Of a DNA stretch of 64,000 bases, positions 15,718 to 24,955 are shown one piece after another. The translations under genes were made by a program, and so were the position numbers. The notes beneath the pieces were generated by a model that saw nothing but the letters and a program-made list of their open reading frames with translations, did no database searches and was not told the origin of the DNA. The stretch's first letter is position 1; every line of letters starts with the position of its first letter. Origin of the DNA: [Scytonema hofmanni] UTEX 2349 (GTDB lineage: Bacteria; Cyanobacteriota; Cyanobacteriia; Cyanobacteriales; Nostocaceae); NCBI RefSeq assembly GCF_000582685.1, contig NZ_KK073768.1, positions 2,958,883-3,022,882 on the forward strand. The letters run 5' to 3'.

Positions 15718-18189
15718 ATGACAAATCAATTTTCCCCAGAAATTCCTTCTTGCGCTTGGAGCCGTCCCATTGGTAAAGGGTGGGACAAACCTTATACTGT
15801 TCGTTATGCCAGCAATATTGATGATGGTCCCTGGCATGGAATGCCTCTAGGAGGTTTCGGTGCTGGTTGTATCGGTCGTTCTTCACGGGGAGATTTTAAC
15901 CTTTGGCATATTGACGGGGGGGAACATACTTTTCAAACGATCCCCGCTTGTCAATTTAGTGTCTTTGAGTCAGATGGGACATCTTCTCAAGCATACGCTT
16001 TGTGTACGCAACTTCCTGAGGATGAGAGTTTGGCTGGGTGGAAGTGGTATCCGGAAGGGGACGCGATGAATCGCGTCACTACGGGAAATTATCACGCTTT
16101 ATATCCGCGCAGCTGGTTTGTGTATGAAAATGTGTTTCAATCACAGTTAACTTGCGAGCAGTTTTCGCCTGTATGGGCAAATAATTACCAAGAAACTAGC
16201 TATCCGGTGGCGATGTTTGTCTGGACTGCTCATAACCCAAGTGATGCACCTATTACTTTAAGCATTATGCTCACTTGGCAAAATATGGTGGGCTGGTTTA
16301 CTAATGCTGTCAAATCGCCTGAAGTGCGAGTGCGCGATGATGGTAGTCCAGTTTACGAGTATCAACCGCGTTTGGGTCAAAGCGAAGGCAATTATAACAC
16401 AAGAGTTGAAGATAGTCAATATATTGGGTTTGAGTTGGATAAAGCTGGTATTAATGAACCTGTAAAAGAAGGTGAAGGGCAATGGTGCATTGCTAGCGTA
16501 AAACATCCCCAAGTTGAATTATTCTACCATAGCCGCTGGAACCCAGTTGGCACGGGTGAGGATGTGTGGCAAAGCTTCGCAGAAGATGGTTCTTTGACGA
16601 ATTATCTTGATGGAACATCGGCAACTGTGGGGGAACAAATAGGAGTTGCGCTTGCGGTTCGTTTTACTCTGCAACCTGGGGAAACTTTAGAAATTCCCTT
16701 TGTTCTTAGTTGGGATTTTCCGGTGACAGAATTTGCCTCTGGAATCAACTATTACCGCAGATATACAGATTTTTTTGGTCGCAGTGGCAAGAATGCTTGG
16801 ACGATCGCTTCTCTTGCTCTTCAACAATATCAAAGTTGGCGATCGCAAATTCAAACTTGGCAACAACCAATTCTCAACCGCGAAGATTTGCCAAATTGGT
16901 TCAAAATGGCTTTGTTTAATGAGCTTTACAACCTCACTAGCGGTGGTACTCTCTGGAGTGCAGCGTCAGAACTTGATCCTATCGGTCAATTTGCAGTATT
17001 AGAGTGTTTAGATTACCGCTGGTATGAAAGTCTTGATGTCCGGTTATATGGTTCCTTTGCTTTATTGATGCTGTTTCCGGAACTGGAAAAAGCGGTAATT
17101 CGTGCCTTTGCACGGGCTATTCCAAAAAGTGATGAAACTGAGCGTATCATTGGCTACTATTTGACTATCAAAACAGAAAGTCCGAGAGCAATCCGGAAAG
17201 CGGCAGGCGCAACACCTCACGATTTAGGCGCACCGAATGAACACGTCTGGGAGAAAACAAATTATACCAGCTATCAAGATTGTAATTTATGGAAGGATTT
17301 AGGTTGTGATTTTGTTTTGCAGGTATACCGTGACTTTTTGTTTACGGGTTCTAATGATATAGAATTCTTAAGTGATTGCTGGAATGCGATCGTGCAGACT
17401 CTTGATTATGTGAAAGATTTTGATATTGATGGTGATGGTATCCCAGAAAATTCCGGTGCCCCTGACCAAACTTTTGATGATTGGCGGTTGCTAGGTATAA
17501 GTGCTTATTGTGGTGGTTTGTGGTTGGCGGCTTTAGAGGCAGCGATCGCAATAAGTGATATTCTGATTACGAACCGCAGAGGCGCAGAGAAGAGGACACT
17601 TCCGTGCGGGGGTTCCCCCCCGTTGAGGAACGTGTCCGTCGCAGAGGAGTTAAGAGAGAGAAAATCTACTTATGAGGGTTGGTTAGAACAATCTCGCTCT
17701 ATCTACGAAGAAAAACTTTGGAATGGTCAATATTACCGACTTGATAGTGAAAGTGGTTCTGATGTGGTAATGGCAGATCAATTATGCGGTCAATTTTATG
17801 CTCGTTTGTTAAATTTACCTGATATTGTTTCAGGCGATCGCGCTTTTTCTGCCTTACAAACAGTTTATAATACTTGTTTTCTCAAATTCCATAATGGCAA
17901 ATTTGGTGCTGCTAACGGTCTTCGTCTTGATGGTTCACCAGAAAATCCTCAAGCTACTCATCCTCTAGAAGTTTGGATCGGAATTAACTTTGGGCTGGCA
18001 GCTTTTCTGGTACAAATGAAAATGAAAAACGAAGCATTTCGCTTGACGCAAGCTGTTGTCCAGCAAATTTATGACAATGGTCTGCAATTCCGCACACCAG
18101 AAGCAATCACCGCATCTGGTACATTTCGTGCCAGTACTTATCTCCGTCCAATGGCAATTTGGGCTATTTACTTAGTTATTGGTGAATAG
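15718..18189 (+). CDS. GH116-family glycoside hydrolase (non-lysosomal glucosylceramidase-like)
   Basis: This is an 823-residue cytoplasmic protein without a signal peptide. The N-terminal beta domain opens with GIGxG-like WHGMPLGGFGAGCIGRSSRG. The C-terminal (alpha/alpha)6 domain carries the two catalytic regions of GH116: Glu429 in VLECLDYRWYESLDV as candidate nucleophile and Asp583 in GAPDQTFDDW as candidate acid/base. Family members hydrolyse beta-glucosides or beta-xylosides, and the human GBA2 homologue acts on glucosylceramide. The cyanobacterial substrate is unknown. Residues ~618-648 are encoded by an in-frame dispersed repeat (17568-17662) located in a helix-linking loop, so the protein is longer than its relatives. 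It stands as a single gene. Confidence 0.9.
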   Translation: MTNQFSPEIPSCAWSRPIGKGWDKPYTVRYASNIDDGPWHGMPLGGFGAGCIGRSSRGDFNLWHIDGGEHTFQTIPACQFSVFESDGTSSQAYALCTQLPEDESLAGWKWYPEGDAMNRVTTGNYHALYPRSWFVYENVFQSQLTCEQFSPVWANNYQETSYPVAMFVWTAHNPSDAPITLSIMLTWQNMVGWFTNAVKSPEVRVRDDGSPVYEYQPRLGQSEGNYNTRVEDSQYIGFELDKAGINEPVKEGEGQWCIASVKHPQVELFYHSRWNPVGTGEDVWQSFAEDGSLTNYLDGTSATVGEQIGVALAVRFTLQPGETLEIPFVLSWDFPVTEFASGINYYRRYTDFFGRSGKNAWTIASLALQQYQSWRSQIQTWQQPILNREDLPNWFKMALFNELYNLTSGGTLWSAASELDPIGQFAVLECLDYRWYESLDVRLYGSFALLMLFPELEKAVIRAFARAIPKSDETERIIGYYLTIKTESPRAIRKAAGATPHDLGAPNEHVWEKTNYTSYQDCNLWKDLGCDFVLQVYRDFLFTGSNDIEFLSDCWNAIVQTLDYVKDFDIDGDGIPENSGAPDQTFDDWRLLGISAYCGGLWLAALEAAIAISDILITNRRGAEKRTLPCGGSPPLRNVSVAEELRERKSTYEGWLEQSRSIYEEKLWNGQYYRLDSESGSDVVMADQLCGQFYARLLNLPDIVSGDRAFSALQTVYNTCFLKFHNGKFGAANGLRLDGSPENPQATHPLEVWIGINFGLAAFLVQMKMKNEAFRLTQAVVQQIYDNGLQFRTPEAITASGTFRASTYLRPMAIWAIYLVIGE
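17568..17662. repeat. Dispersed repeat inserted in frame within the GH116 gene
   Basis: The segment begins GAACCGCAGAGGCGCAGAGA and ends GCAGAGGAGTTAAGAGAGAG, both typical of a cyanobacterial CGCAGAG-type repeat normally found between genes. Nested inside is a 44-bp piece bounded by GGACAC (17594) and GTGTCC (17637). It is translated as a basic loop (RRGAEKR to ELRERK) without breaking the frame. Confidence 0.7.
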
Positions 18190-18192
18190 TAG

Positions 18193-18256
18193 AAACCCTT
18201 GTAGAGACGCGTTAGTGAAGCGGGACGAAGTTCAATTTCGCGTCTCTACAAGGGTT
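18193..18256. repeat. Dispersed palindrome, long variant, copy 4
   Basis: The arms AAACCCTTGTAGAGACGCG and CGCGTCTCTACAAGGGTTT are perfect inverted repeats around a 26-bp centre, a few bases after the GH116 stop codon. It may act as a transcription terminator hairpin for this gene. Confidence 0.85.
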
Positions 18257-18811
18257 TCAGGCAACCCATAATTAATTTATACACCTATATATACTAGGTC
18301 AACTCAATTAAACCCGCATACTTATAGAAAATCTGCGATAAGTCTTGAGCAAAAATATTTCTACATCTATGGTTACATTTTCCGGTTATTTAAAGAAGCA
18401 ATAGAAAAGATGAGTAGTGGTTAGGTTTGAGCCAAGGAAAGACTCAACATTACTAGTTTAGAAAATGCAAATATTACTAGATTGAGCCAAAACTATAACC
18501 AATAATGTTCACAATGCACAATTTTTTTGAAAATAAATGCTTTTATCAGGATTTTTTTGTGAAGCCACAATCTGTGAAAACTTTATCTATAAAAATGTGG
18601 AATACAAATGAATCCTTTTCAATTACATTTATCCGCAATCTATGTTTAAACTAAAAGAGGACAAGTTATAGTAGTTATTTGCTTGATTATTTTTGGAAAT
18701 TCCGGTTAAAGGATAAGTTAAATTTTGATAAGGTATGGAAGGGTTATTAACGGGGATAGGCGAAATTTTCTAATAATGCACTAGATGACAATTAATACAC
18801 TGGTAGAATAA

Positions 18812-18851
18812 GTAATTGGGTTTACCAAACAAATGTTTAATTTTATACAGT
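18812..18851 (+). promoter_or_regulatory. Predicted NtcA-activated promoter of hetC
   Basis: A perfect NtcA box GTA-N8-TAC (GTAATTGGGTTTAC, 18812-18825) is followed after 20 bp by a TAN3T -10 element (TACAGT, 18846-18851). This is the class II NtcA arrangement, with a start point expected near 18858-18860. It would give a leader of about 187 nt before hetC. NtcA dependence of hetC is established in Anabaena; the match here is my own reading. Confidence 0.75.
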
Positions 18852-19044
18852 TTTTTCAATAAAAGCCGCCGAAAAATGATAGAAAAGCAATTAGTAATTA
18901 AAAACACAATAAATTGCGTTTTTCAGAGGCTATTGGAATAAAGCTAAACCCAATCGGCTGAAGTAATTATCAGTGTTTTTCTGGTATATAATAGCACGCT
19001 CTGCCAAAGTTAAAAAGTTTACTAAAAGATATTAAGATTAAGCC

Positions 19045-22000
19045 ATGAACTCCTTTTCATCGTTAAGAGTTCAGGGAGAGCTGAAATATACAAGTAATCA
19101 GCATCCCACTCCCCGTGCTATCCTCGGATTGTTGAGGTTAGTTGCTGGTAATACAAATCTAGCATTTGACTTTAGCTCTTTTTGGAAAATTCTGGAATTT
19201 CAGCTAGGTGACGATTTGACAAGTTACCGTATCTTTGGAGACGAAGATAGCCGTAATGTTGTTTACTTAGTTTGCAGTGGAAAAGTGCGACTTTTAGGCT
19301 TTGACGCAACTCAAAGACGAAAAGTGTCAACTCAGTTGCTTGTAGCAGAGCAGGTTTTTGGGGCAGACGATTTTTTCATTAATCAATCTTTACAATATAG
19401 AGCGATCGCATCAACTCCGGGTTTGATTGCTTGCATTACCCTAAATGACTTAAAACCGTGGTTCAGTCAAATACCCAATCTTAAAGATTATTTACGGCAA
19501 ACAGCTTATGAGCGACAAACGCTGATTTTCTTCAAAACCCATACAGAATTTCGTTCGCAAACCAGCCAAAAACTACAAAAACTCTTACCCAACTTCAAAC
19601 AAATCAAGATAATTGCTGGTTCATCTTTAGATGATGCAATTCCACCTGACCAAGGACGCTTTTGGCTGGCAAGTGGCAAGATTCGCACTTCATCAGACAT
19701 TCAGCCACCATCTGTCGGGGAAAGCTGGGGATATTCGATGACCCTAGCAACTTGGATTGCCGAAACTGATCTACTATTATATCACCTACCGCGAGAAAAT
19801 TGGGAATTGGCTTCTTTGGCTCCTCAATTAGCCAATCAGCAGCCACTTATTCAAACTGGCACAGCAAATCAACAGGAAATCGAAGAAGAACAGCCGATTG
19901 CAAAGACATTTCCTCTATTGACATCTTATAGCAACTTAGAGTTAGAGTTTCCCCAAGCAAACCCACCTTGGTCAATCGCTTCCTTATGGTGTCGCTATCC
20001 GTTTATTCAACAGCACACTTCTTCAGATTGTGGTGCAGCATGTTTGGCGATGGTTTGCCAATACTGGGGTAAACGCTTAGGAATGAACACTTTGCGTAAT
20101 TTAGCACAGATAGACCAAACCGGTGCGTCTCTCTGGGGTTTAGCCGCAGCCGCAGAAACCTTGGGATATGATACGCTTACTGTGCGGGCTTCTTTGAGTA
20201 AGTTGGAATGGCAAACTAGCCCTTGGATCGCCCACTGGCAACAAATTCACTACGTAGTTGTTTGGGAAGTTAAAGGCGATCGCGTCATCATTTGCGATCC
20301 GGCAATCGGTAAGCGATCACTTTCGCGACAAGAATTTACCGCTGGCTGGACAGAATATGCTGTGCTTTTAAATCCCACAGAACGCTTCCAAGCGATTGAA
20401 AGCGAAAAAATTTCACATACGCCCTATTTACAGTTATTTTGGGATTACCGCCAGCTTTTAAAGAAAATTATTCTCACTTCATTGTTGTTAGGGATTTTTG
20501 GGCTGGTAACTCCTTTATTTGCTCAGTTGTTTCTCGACATGATGCCATTGAAAAGCAGCATCACATTAAATGTGCTTGTTGGCAGCTTTCTTTTTTTTGG
20601 CATCTGCCGTATAGGGTTTTCCGCAGTCTATCAACACCTTCTAGACTATTTTGCGAACCAAATCGACTTGACATTAATTGGCAATTTTATTCGCCACACG
20701 CTAAAACTGCCGTTACAATTTTTCGCTTCTCGCCAAGTCGAAGATATAATCAGCCATGTTCAGGAAAACCGTAAAATCCAACAGTTCCTCACTCGTCATG
20801 CTGTGAGTGCAATTATAAATGCACTTTTTGCTTTTGTCTATATCGGATTGATGAGTTTTTACAACTTGCCGCTGACATTGCTGGTTTCGCTGTTTGTTTT
20901 AGCGATCGCAATTTTGAATTTAGCAGCAAATCCGTTGCTCAATCGAGTGTCGCGAGAAATCGCGGTTTCAGCAGCAGCGCAAAATTCATCAATAGTTGAA
21001 GCGATCGCAGGTATTACCACCATCAAGAGCGCAGCAGCGGAAAGCTCAATCAATTCCCGTTGGCAAGAGCGCTTTCTGGATATGTTGAAAGTGCGGTTTC
21101 AGGGGCAGAAACTAGCTAACAACTTGCAACTAATTAGCAATTTGCTTAATCACCTCGGTGCTACAGCGGTGTTGTGGTGCGGAGCGACTCTGGTAATGAG
21201 CGAGCAAATGACGATTGGTCAGTTTGTCGCTTTTAACATCGCATATAGTAATGTCCTCAACCCAGTTTTGGCTTTGGTGAAAGTGTGGGATGAGTTCCAA
21301 CAGGTGCTGATTTCCATAGAAAAGCTGAATGATGTCTTTGCTTGCGTCCCTGAAGAAAATCCTCAAAAACCCCTATCGGTGCTGCCACCGATTCAGGGTG
21401 AGGTAATTTTTGAGAATGTGTCTTTTAGTTACAACCAAGGTGAACAGCACATTTTGCAAAATATTTCTTTTCAGGTGAAACCTGGACAAACGATTGGCAT
21501 TGTTGGTGCTAGCGATGCGGGTAAAAGCACTTTAGTAAATTTGCTGGCTGATTTATATCCTCCAAGCACCGGAAGGATTTTAATTGATGGACATGATATT
21601 GCAGATGTTTCTCTTCAATCGTTGCGAAGTCAGTTAGGTGTGGTGCAACAAGAGTGTTTTCTGTTTTCCGGGACGATTTGGGAAAATATTACCCTATTTG
21701 ACTCGCAGTTTACTCTCGATCAGGCGATCGCAGCTGCCAAGTTAGCCGAAGCACACACCTTTATCGAAGCGCTGCACGACGGTTACAACACCAAAGTGGG
21801 GGGACAAGGTTTGATGCTATCTGATGAACAGCTAAAAAAAATAGCGATCGCTCGCTCCCTTGTGAGAAATCCCCGAATATTGATTGATGCATCACAACGT
21901 CAGTTTAAACAAAATTTAGCCTGGTTGAATCGCACCACTTTTTTGATTGCCCATCATCTCGGTATCGTTCGCAATGCTGACTGCATACTTGTCTTAGACA

Positions 22001-22092
22001 GAGGTATTCTTGTTGAGCAGGGCACTCATCAGGAACTGATGGCAATTAACGGTATTTATTACCACTTATCTCAACAGCAAATGCACCTGTAA
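19045..22092 (+). CDS. hetC: HetC: C39-peptidase ABC exporter with N-terminal cNMP-like domain and degenerate ATPase
   Basis: The protein has 1015 residues. Residues ~55-155 form a cyclic-nucleotide-binding-like domain (NVVYLVCSGKVRLLGFDA). Residues ~320-440 are a C39 peptidase with Cys329 in SSDCGAACL, His402 and Asp418. Residues ~465-760 are the transmembrane domain, and residues ~785-1010 the nucleotide-binding domain. The domain order, size and position upstream of hetP identify HetC, which is needed for early heterocyst differentiation. Walker A is present (GASDAGKST, 821-829), but the signature is LSDEQ instead of LSGGQ, and Walker B reads RILIDAS without the catalytic Glu. The D-loop region is about ten residues short. 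The H-loop His (IAHH) is kept. It may need an active partner half such as the exporter at 27122-30193. Confidence 0.88.
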   Translation: MNSFSSLRVQGELKYTSNQHPTPRAILGLLRLVAGNTNLAFDFSSFWKILEFQLGDDLTSYRIFGDEDSRNVVYLVCSGKVRLLGFDATQRRKVSTQLLVAEQVFGADDFFINQSLQYRAIASTPGLIACITLNDLKPWFSQIPNLKDYLRQTAYERQTLIFFKTHTEFRSQTSQKLQKLLPNFKQIKIIAGSSLDDAIPPDQGRFWLASGKIRTSSDIQPPSVGESWGYSMTLATWIAETDLLLYHLPRENWELASLAPQLANQQPLIQTGTANQQEIEEEQPIAKTFPLLTSYSNLELEFPQANPPWSIASLWCRYPFIQQHTSSDCGAACLAMVCQYWGKRLGMNTLRNLAQIDQTGASLWGLAAAAETLGYDTLTVRASLSKLEWQTSPWIAHWQQIHYVVVWEVKGDRVIICDPAIGKRSLSRQEFTAGWTEYAVLLNPTERFQAIESEKISHTPYLQLFWDYRQLLKKIILTSLLLGIFGLVTPLFAQLFLDMMPLKSSITLNVLVGSFLFFGICRIGFSAVYQHLLDYFANQIDLTLIGNFIRHTLKLPLQFFASRQVEDIISHVQENRKIQQFLTRHAVSAIINALFAFVYIGLMSFYNLPLTLLVSLFVLAIAILNLAANPLLNRVSREIAVSAAAQNSSIVEAIAGITTIKSAAAESSINSRWQERFLDMLKVRFQGQKLANNLQLISNLLNHLGATAVLWCGATLVMSEQMTIGQFVAFNIAYSNVLNPVLALVKVWDEFQQVLISIEKLNDVFACVPEENPQKPLSVLPPIQGEVIFENVSFSYNQGEQHILQNISFQVKPGQTIGIVGASDAGKSTLVNLLADLYPPSTGRILIDGHDIADVSLQSLRSQLGVVQQECFLFSGTIWENITLFDSQFTLDQAIAAAKLAEAHTFIEALHDGYNTKVGGQGLMLSDEQLKKIAIARSLVRNPRILIDASQRQFKQNLAWLNRTTFLIAHHLGIVRNADCILVLDRGILVEQGTHQELMAINGIYYHLSQQQMHL

Positions 22093-23529
22093 TCTCACTG
22101 GTATTCTTTTGTCTCAAATTCAAAACATTTATATTCAGAAATACTTTAGTTAAATTCACTACTTAATCTAATTTACTAAATAACTCAACAATTTACTGGG
22201 TTAATTTGCTGCGTCTTTTTTGTCAAAAATTTATTTTTATGGGTTATAACATTATATCATCTTTACTCACATTTCACAACTAATTATCTATATTTTATTG
22301 CAAATTTTTATGCAAAACTTATAAGCTCTTTATGCTGATTTTTCAATTATGTCATAACAGCTAAAGTCTTTACGAGTAAGCTGTTAGGGTAAAACTTGCC
22401 ACAGCAATAATATAAAATTTTATCAAATGAATTATTGATAAGAATCAATAATATTGGTTTAAAAAATACCATAAATATACTTCTGTTTATGTCTTATTAA
22501 GAATTTTATTTAATAGCACACTTGACAATAAAGACAACCAAGAAAGAGTCTCAACTAATTATTAAATGAGGGGTGTAACCCCCTATAAACTAATTAATAA
22601 AGGACAAAATATAAAGTTGCACAATACTTAAGTAAATCTCACAAGATGAACTGTAAATTTGACTTATAAAATGCCAAAATGGCAGATGACATTAACCGCA
22701 AAAAATAGTATAAATACAAATGTTACTCTTAACGATTGAAGATGAAGATTTTATCTTTGCCAGTCTGAAAACCATCGGTTTGTTCTTAAGCCCTCCTAAC
22801 AAAAATGTAAGTTTTAATACATCTATTTATCAGGGAAAAGGAATTAAATTAGGAGTTGGCACAATTTTAATTTTTGACAAAGCTGTATCTACCAAAAGCC
22901 ACACCCAGACTTTTTCTTGCCAGTCATCTGTCATGACGAAAGGTAAAAATTTACCTTTGACTTACAGCCAAGCAACAGCTTTTAGTCTGACTCTTCGGCT
23001 TAGTTCATTGCCTTTACACCAAAGGGAATCAGACAGGATTGCGGCAGGACAAGCACAAACTTGATTACAAACAGTCGAGTTTCCCATCAATGGTCAGCTT
23101 ATGGAAAAAATCATTTTAGTAAATGCAGTTGAAATCTCAAGTCAAGCAAGCAGGTCAGAAATGAACCTAGATGCAAAAAAAACCAGGAAACTGTAAAATG
23201 GCGCATCTGTGAGAGGTCACTTTGGTAAGTGGCACAAACGTTTGTGCGATCGCTCTTAATAATTATCCAGGATGCTCCCGCTTAGTTTTATTGCTTAGGA
23301 ATGCTTTAGCAATCAGCAGATTTTGTCAACAAACATCAAGGTGCAAATCAAATTTGATGTTGAAGAGCTTTTATAGCGATCGCTCTTTGTCACACGCAAT
23401 CATCTACCAACCCATCCCCGAATGAGCTAATCAAGTAGCTGCTCACAAAGCGCTCTTGATGCACTCTTTCAATTTTGCCACCAAAAATCAAAGCCACAGT
23501 TAAGTACTTAATCCAAGACACCTAAAACC
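22093..23529. other. Long AT-rich hetC-hetP spacer
   Basis: About 1.4 kb separates hetC and hetP. It contains a HetR-type inverted repeat at 22568-22584. Two open frames at 22720-23064 and 23222-23425 lack ribosome binding sites and protein-like composition and are not called. A long untranslated leader for hetP is expected from what is known in Anabaena. Confidence 0.6.
22568..22584 (+). promoter_or_regulatory. Predicted HetR-binding inverted repeat upstream of hetP
   Basis: GAGGGGTGTAACCCCCT closely resembles the inverted repeats bound by HetR upstream of hetP and hetZ in Anabaena (pattern GAGGGGTCTAACCCCTC, from memory). It lies 946 bp before the hetP ATG, in keeping with a distal, HetR-dependent hetP promoter. 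The central C to G change and the extra C in the right arm are the only differences I see. Confidence 0.7.
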
Positions 23530-24000
23530 ATGAATCAAGATATTACCAACATTAGTCACAAATTAAATAAGCCAATTAATCCTGAGCAATTAGACCAGGT
23601 AGTTGAAGCCATTCTTGCCGGAAAGTATTCCTGGGCTTGTGTTTTGATGCTACGTTTCGCCGGGTACAATCCTTTACATTACATTCCCTACCGCACCTAT
23701 AATCGATTGCTCAAAGAAAACACTCAGCAGATAAGGTCAAATCAACAGCACAACGAAAATTTACAAATCGTCAAATCATCTTCCGAAAAAAGGTCTGAAG
23801 GTAATCTTTCACCTAGTTGCTTAAGCAAAATGAAAGACCTAGCTTATTTAGAAGTGGTTGGCAAACATCAAACAGAAATTCGTGGTCGCGGTTTAGATCA
23901 ACAGTTGGGAACACAGATTCATGAGCATCAAGCCATAAAATCTGAATTAAGACCAGAAATCGCTCCAGAATTTTCCGAAAAATTCTGTAATCTTAATTAA
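23530..24000 (+). CDS. hetP: HetP family heterocyst commitment protein
   Basis: The 156-residue protein has the HetP core: INPEQLDQVVEAILAGKYSW, then ACVLMLRFAGYNPLHYIPYR and TYNRLLKEN. It also has the second conserved block CLSKMKDLAYLEVVGK. HetP acts downstream of HetR, controlling commitment to heterocyst differentiation; HetP interacts with HetR in Anabaena. The length and the presence of both blocks match the authentic HetP rather than its shorter paralogues, and its position after hetC agrees with that. The C-terminal ~35 residues are variable. The gene after it (SurA/PpiC-like, 24215) is on the same strand after 214 bp of AG-rich spacer that could form a weak hairpin. Confidence 0.92.
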   Translation: MNQDITNISHKLNKPINPEQLDQVVEAILAGKYSWACVLMLRFAGYNPLHYIPYRTYNRLLKENTQQIRSNQQHNENLQIVKSSSEKRSEGNLSPSCLSKMKDLAYLEVVGKHQTEIRGRGLDQQLGTQIHEHQAIKSELRPEIAPEFSEKFCNLN

Positions 24001-24214
24001 CAGTGTGTCAGAAACTTATAGCTTTGGTAATTGAGAATAGGGCATGGATGAAGGAAGAAGGGGAAAGAGAAAAGGAAAAAAGGGGAAAGGTACGGAAATA
24101 AAATAACTCTATACTTTTTAACCTTTTCCTTTTTTGCTTCCACATTCTTCACCTCGGTAATAATAACTTATATGCCCTATTAGCTTTCGCCAAAGCTATG
24201 ATAATTAAAAACTC

Positions 24215-24955
24215 ATGAATGAAATTTCAAAATTAGTTGTTGAACCGGAGGAGATTGTCAACTTCCTCAAAAGCGAAATCAATTTCAAACAAGTCTGTCA
24301 AAAGATTTTGTTTCAAAAGGTGATATGTCAGGTTGCACAAAAAAGAGGGATTATTGTCACGACAGAGGAAATTGAGGCAGAAGCAAATCGTCAACGTCGT
24401 GAAAAGCGTTTGGAAAAAGCTACAGATACTTTGTCATGGTTAACAGATGAATTAATTAGTTCGGATGATTGGGAAGTCGGAATCCGCAATCATCTACTGT
24501 CACAAAAATTGGCTCAGACATTGTTTGCTAAAGAAGTAGAAAGTTTTTTTCTCCAAAATCGTCAGAGTTTTGAGCAAGTTATCTTTTATCAAATCATTGT
24601 TGATTCCCAAAAATTAGCTCAAGAACTTTACTATCAAATTGAAGAAGGTGAAATCAGTTTTTATGATGCAGCTCACCTTTATGATATTGATGATAATCGC
24701 CGAAAGAAGTGCGGTTACGAAGGAAAAGTCTACCGTTGTTCCATAGAGGCAGATATAGCTGCTATTGTATTTACAACAATACCATCTCAGTTGATTGGAC
24801 CTGTGAAAACCGACCGAGGTTATCATCTTTTAATGGTTGAAGAGTTGATTAGTGCTGAATTATCACCTGAAAGATATCAAGAAATTCTAAATAATATGTT
24901 TCAGCAGTGGCTAGCTACGGAGTTAGATTATATGCTTAATTTATCACAATTATAA
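24215..24955 (+). CDS. SurA/PpiC-like peptidylprolyl isomerase-domain protein, paralogue 1
   Basis: The protein has 246 residues and no signal peptide. The N-terminal helical part (VICQVAQKRGIIVTTEEIEA, then SWLTDELISSDDWE) resembles the SurA/trigger-factor-like chaperone region. The C-terminal ~110 residues match a parvulin-like fold: ELYYQIEEGEISFYDAAHLY, CGYEGKVYR and SQLIGPVKTDRGYHLLMVEEL. It aligns along its length with the protein at 32700-33479. Such cytoplasmic PpiC proteins are common beside C39 ABC exporters of cyanobacteria, so I infer a chaperone or isomerase acting on exported peptides before secretion. It lies between hetP and the second exporter. Confidence 0.82.
   Translation: MNEISKLVVEPEEIVNFLKSEINFKQVCQKILFQKVICQVAQKRGIIVTTEEIEAEANRQRREKRLEKATDTLSWLTDELISSDDWEVGIRNHLLSQKLAQTLFAKEVESFFLQNRQSFEQVIFYQIIVDSQKLAQELYYQIEEGEISFYDAAHLYDIDDNRRKKCGYEGKVYRCSIEADIAAIVFTTIPSQLIGPVKTDRGYHLLMVEELISAELSPERYQEILNNMFQQWLATELDYMLNLSQL

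Noticed and set aside
22720..23064. 114-codon frame in the hetC-hetP spacer
   Set aside because: No family resemblance, no Shine-Dalgarno sequence, and it lies in what is expected to be the hetP leader. It could still encode something, but the sequence gives no support.
23222..23425. 67-codon frame before hetP
   Set aside because: Starts with a non-ATG codon and has a composition like non-coding DNA with HIP1 sites.
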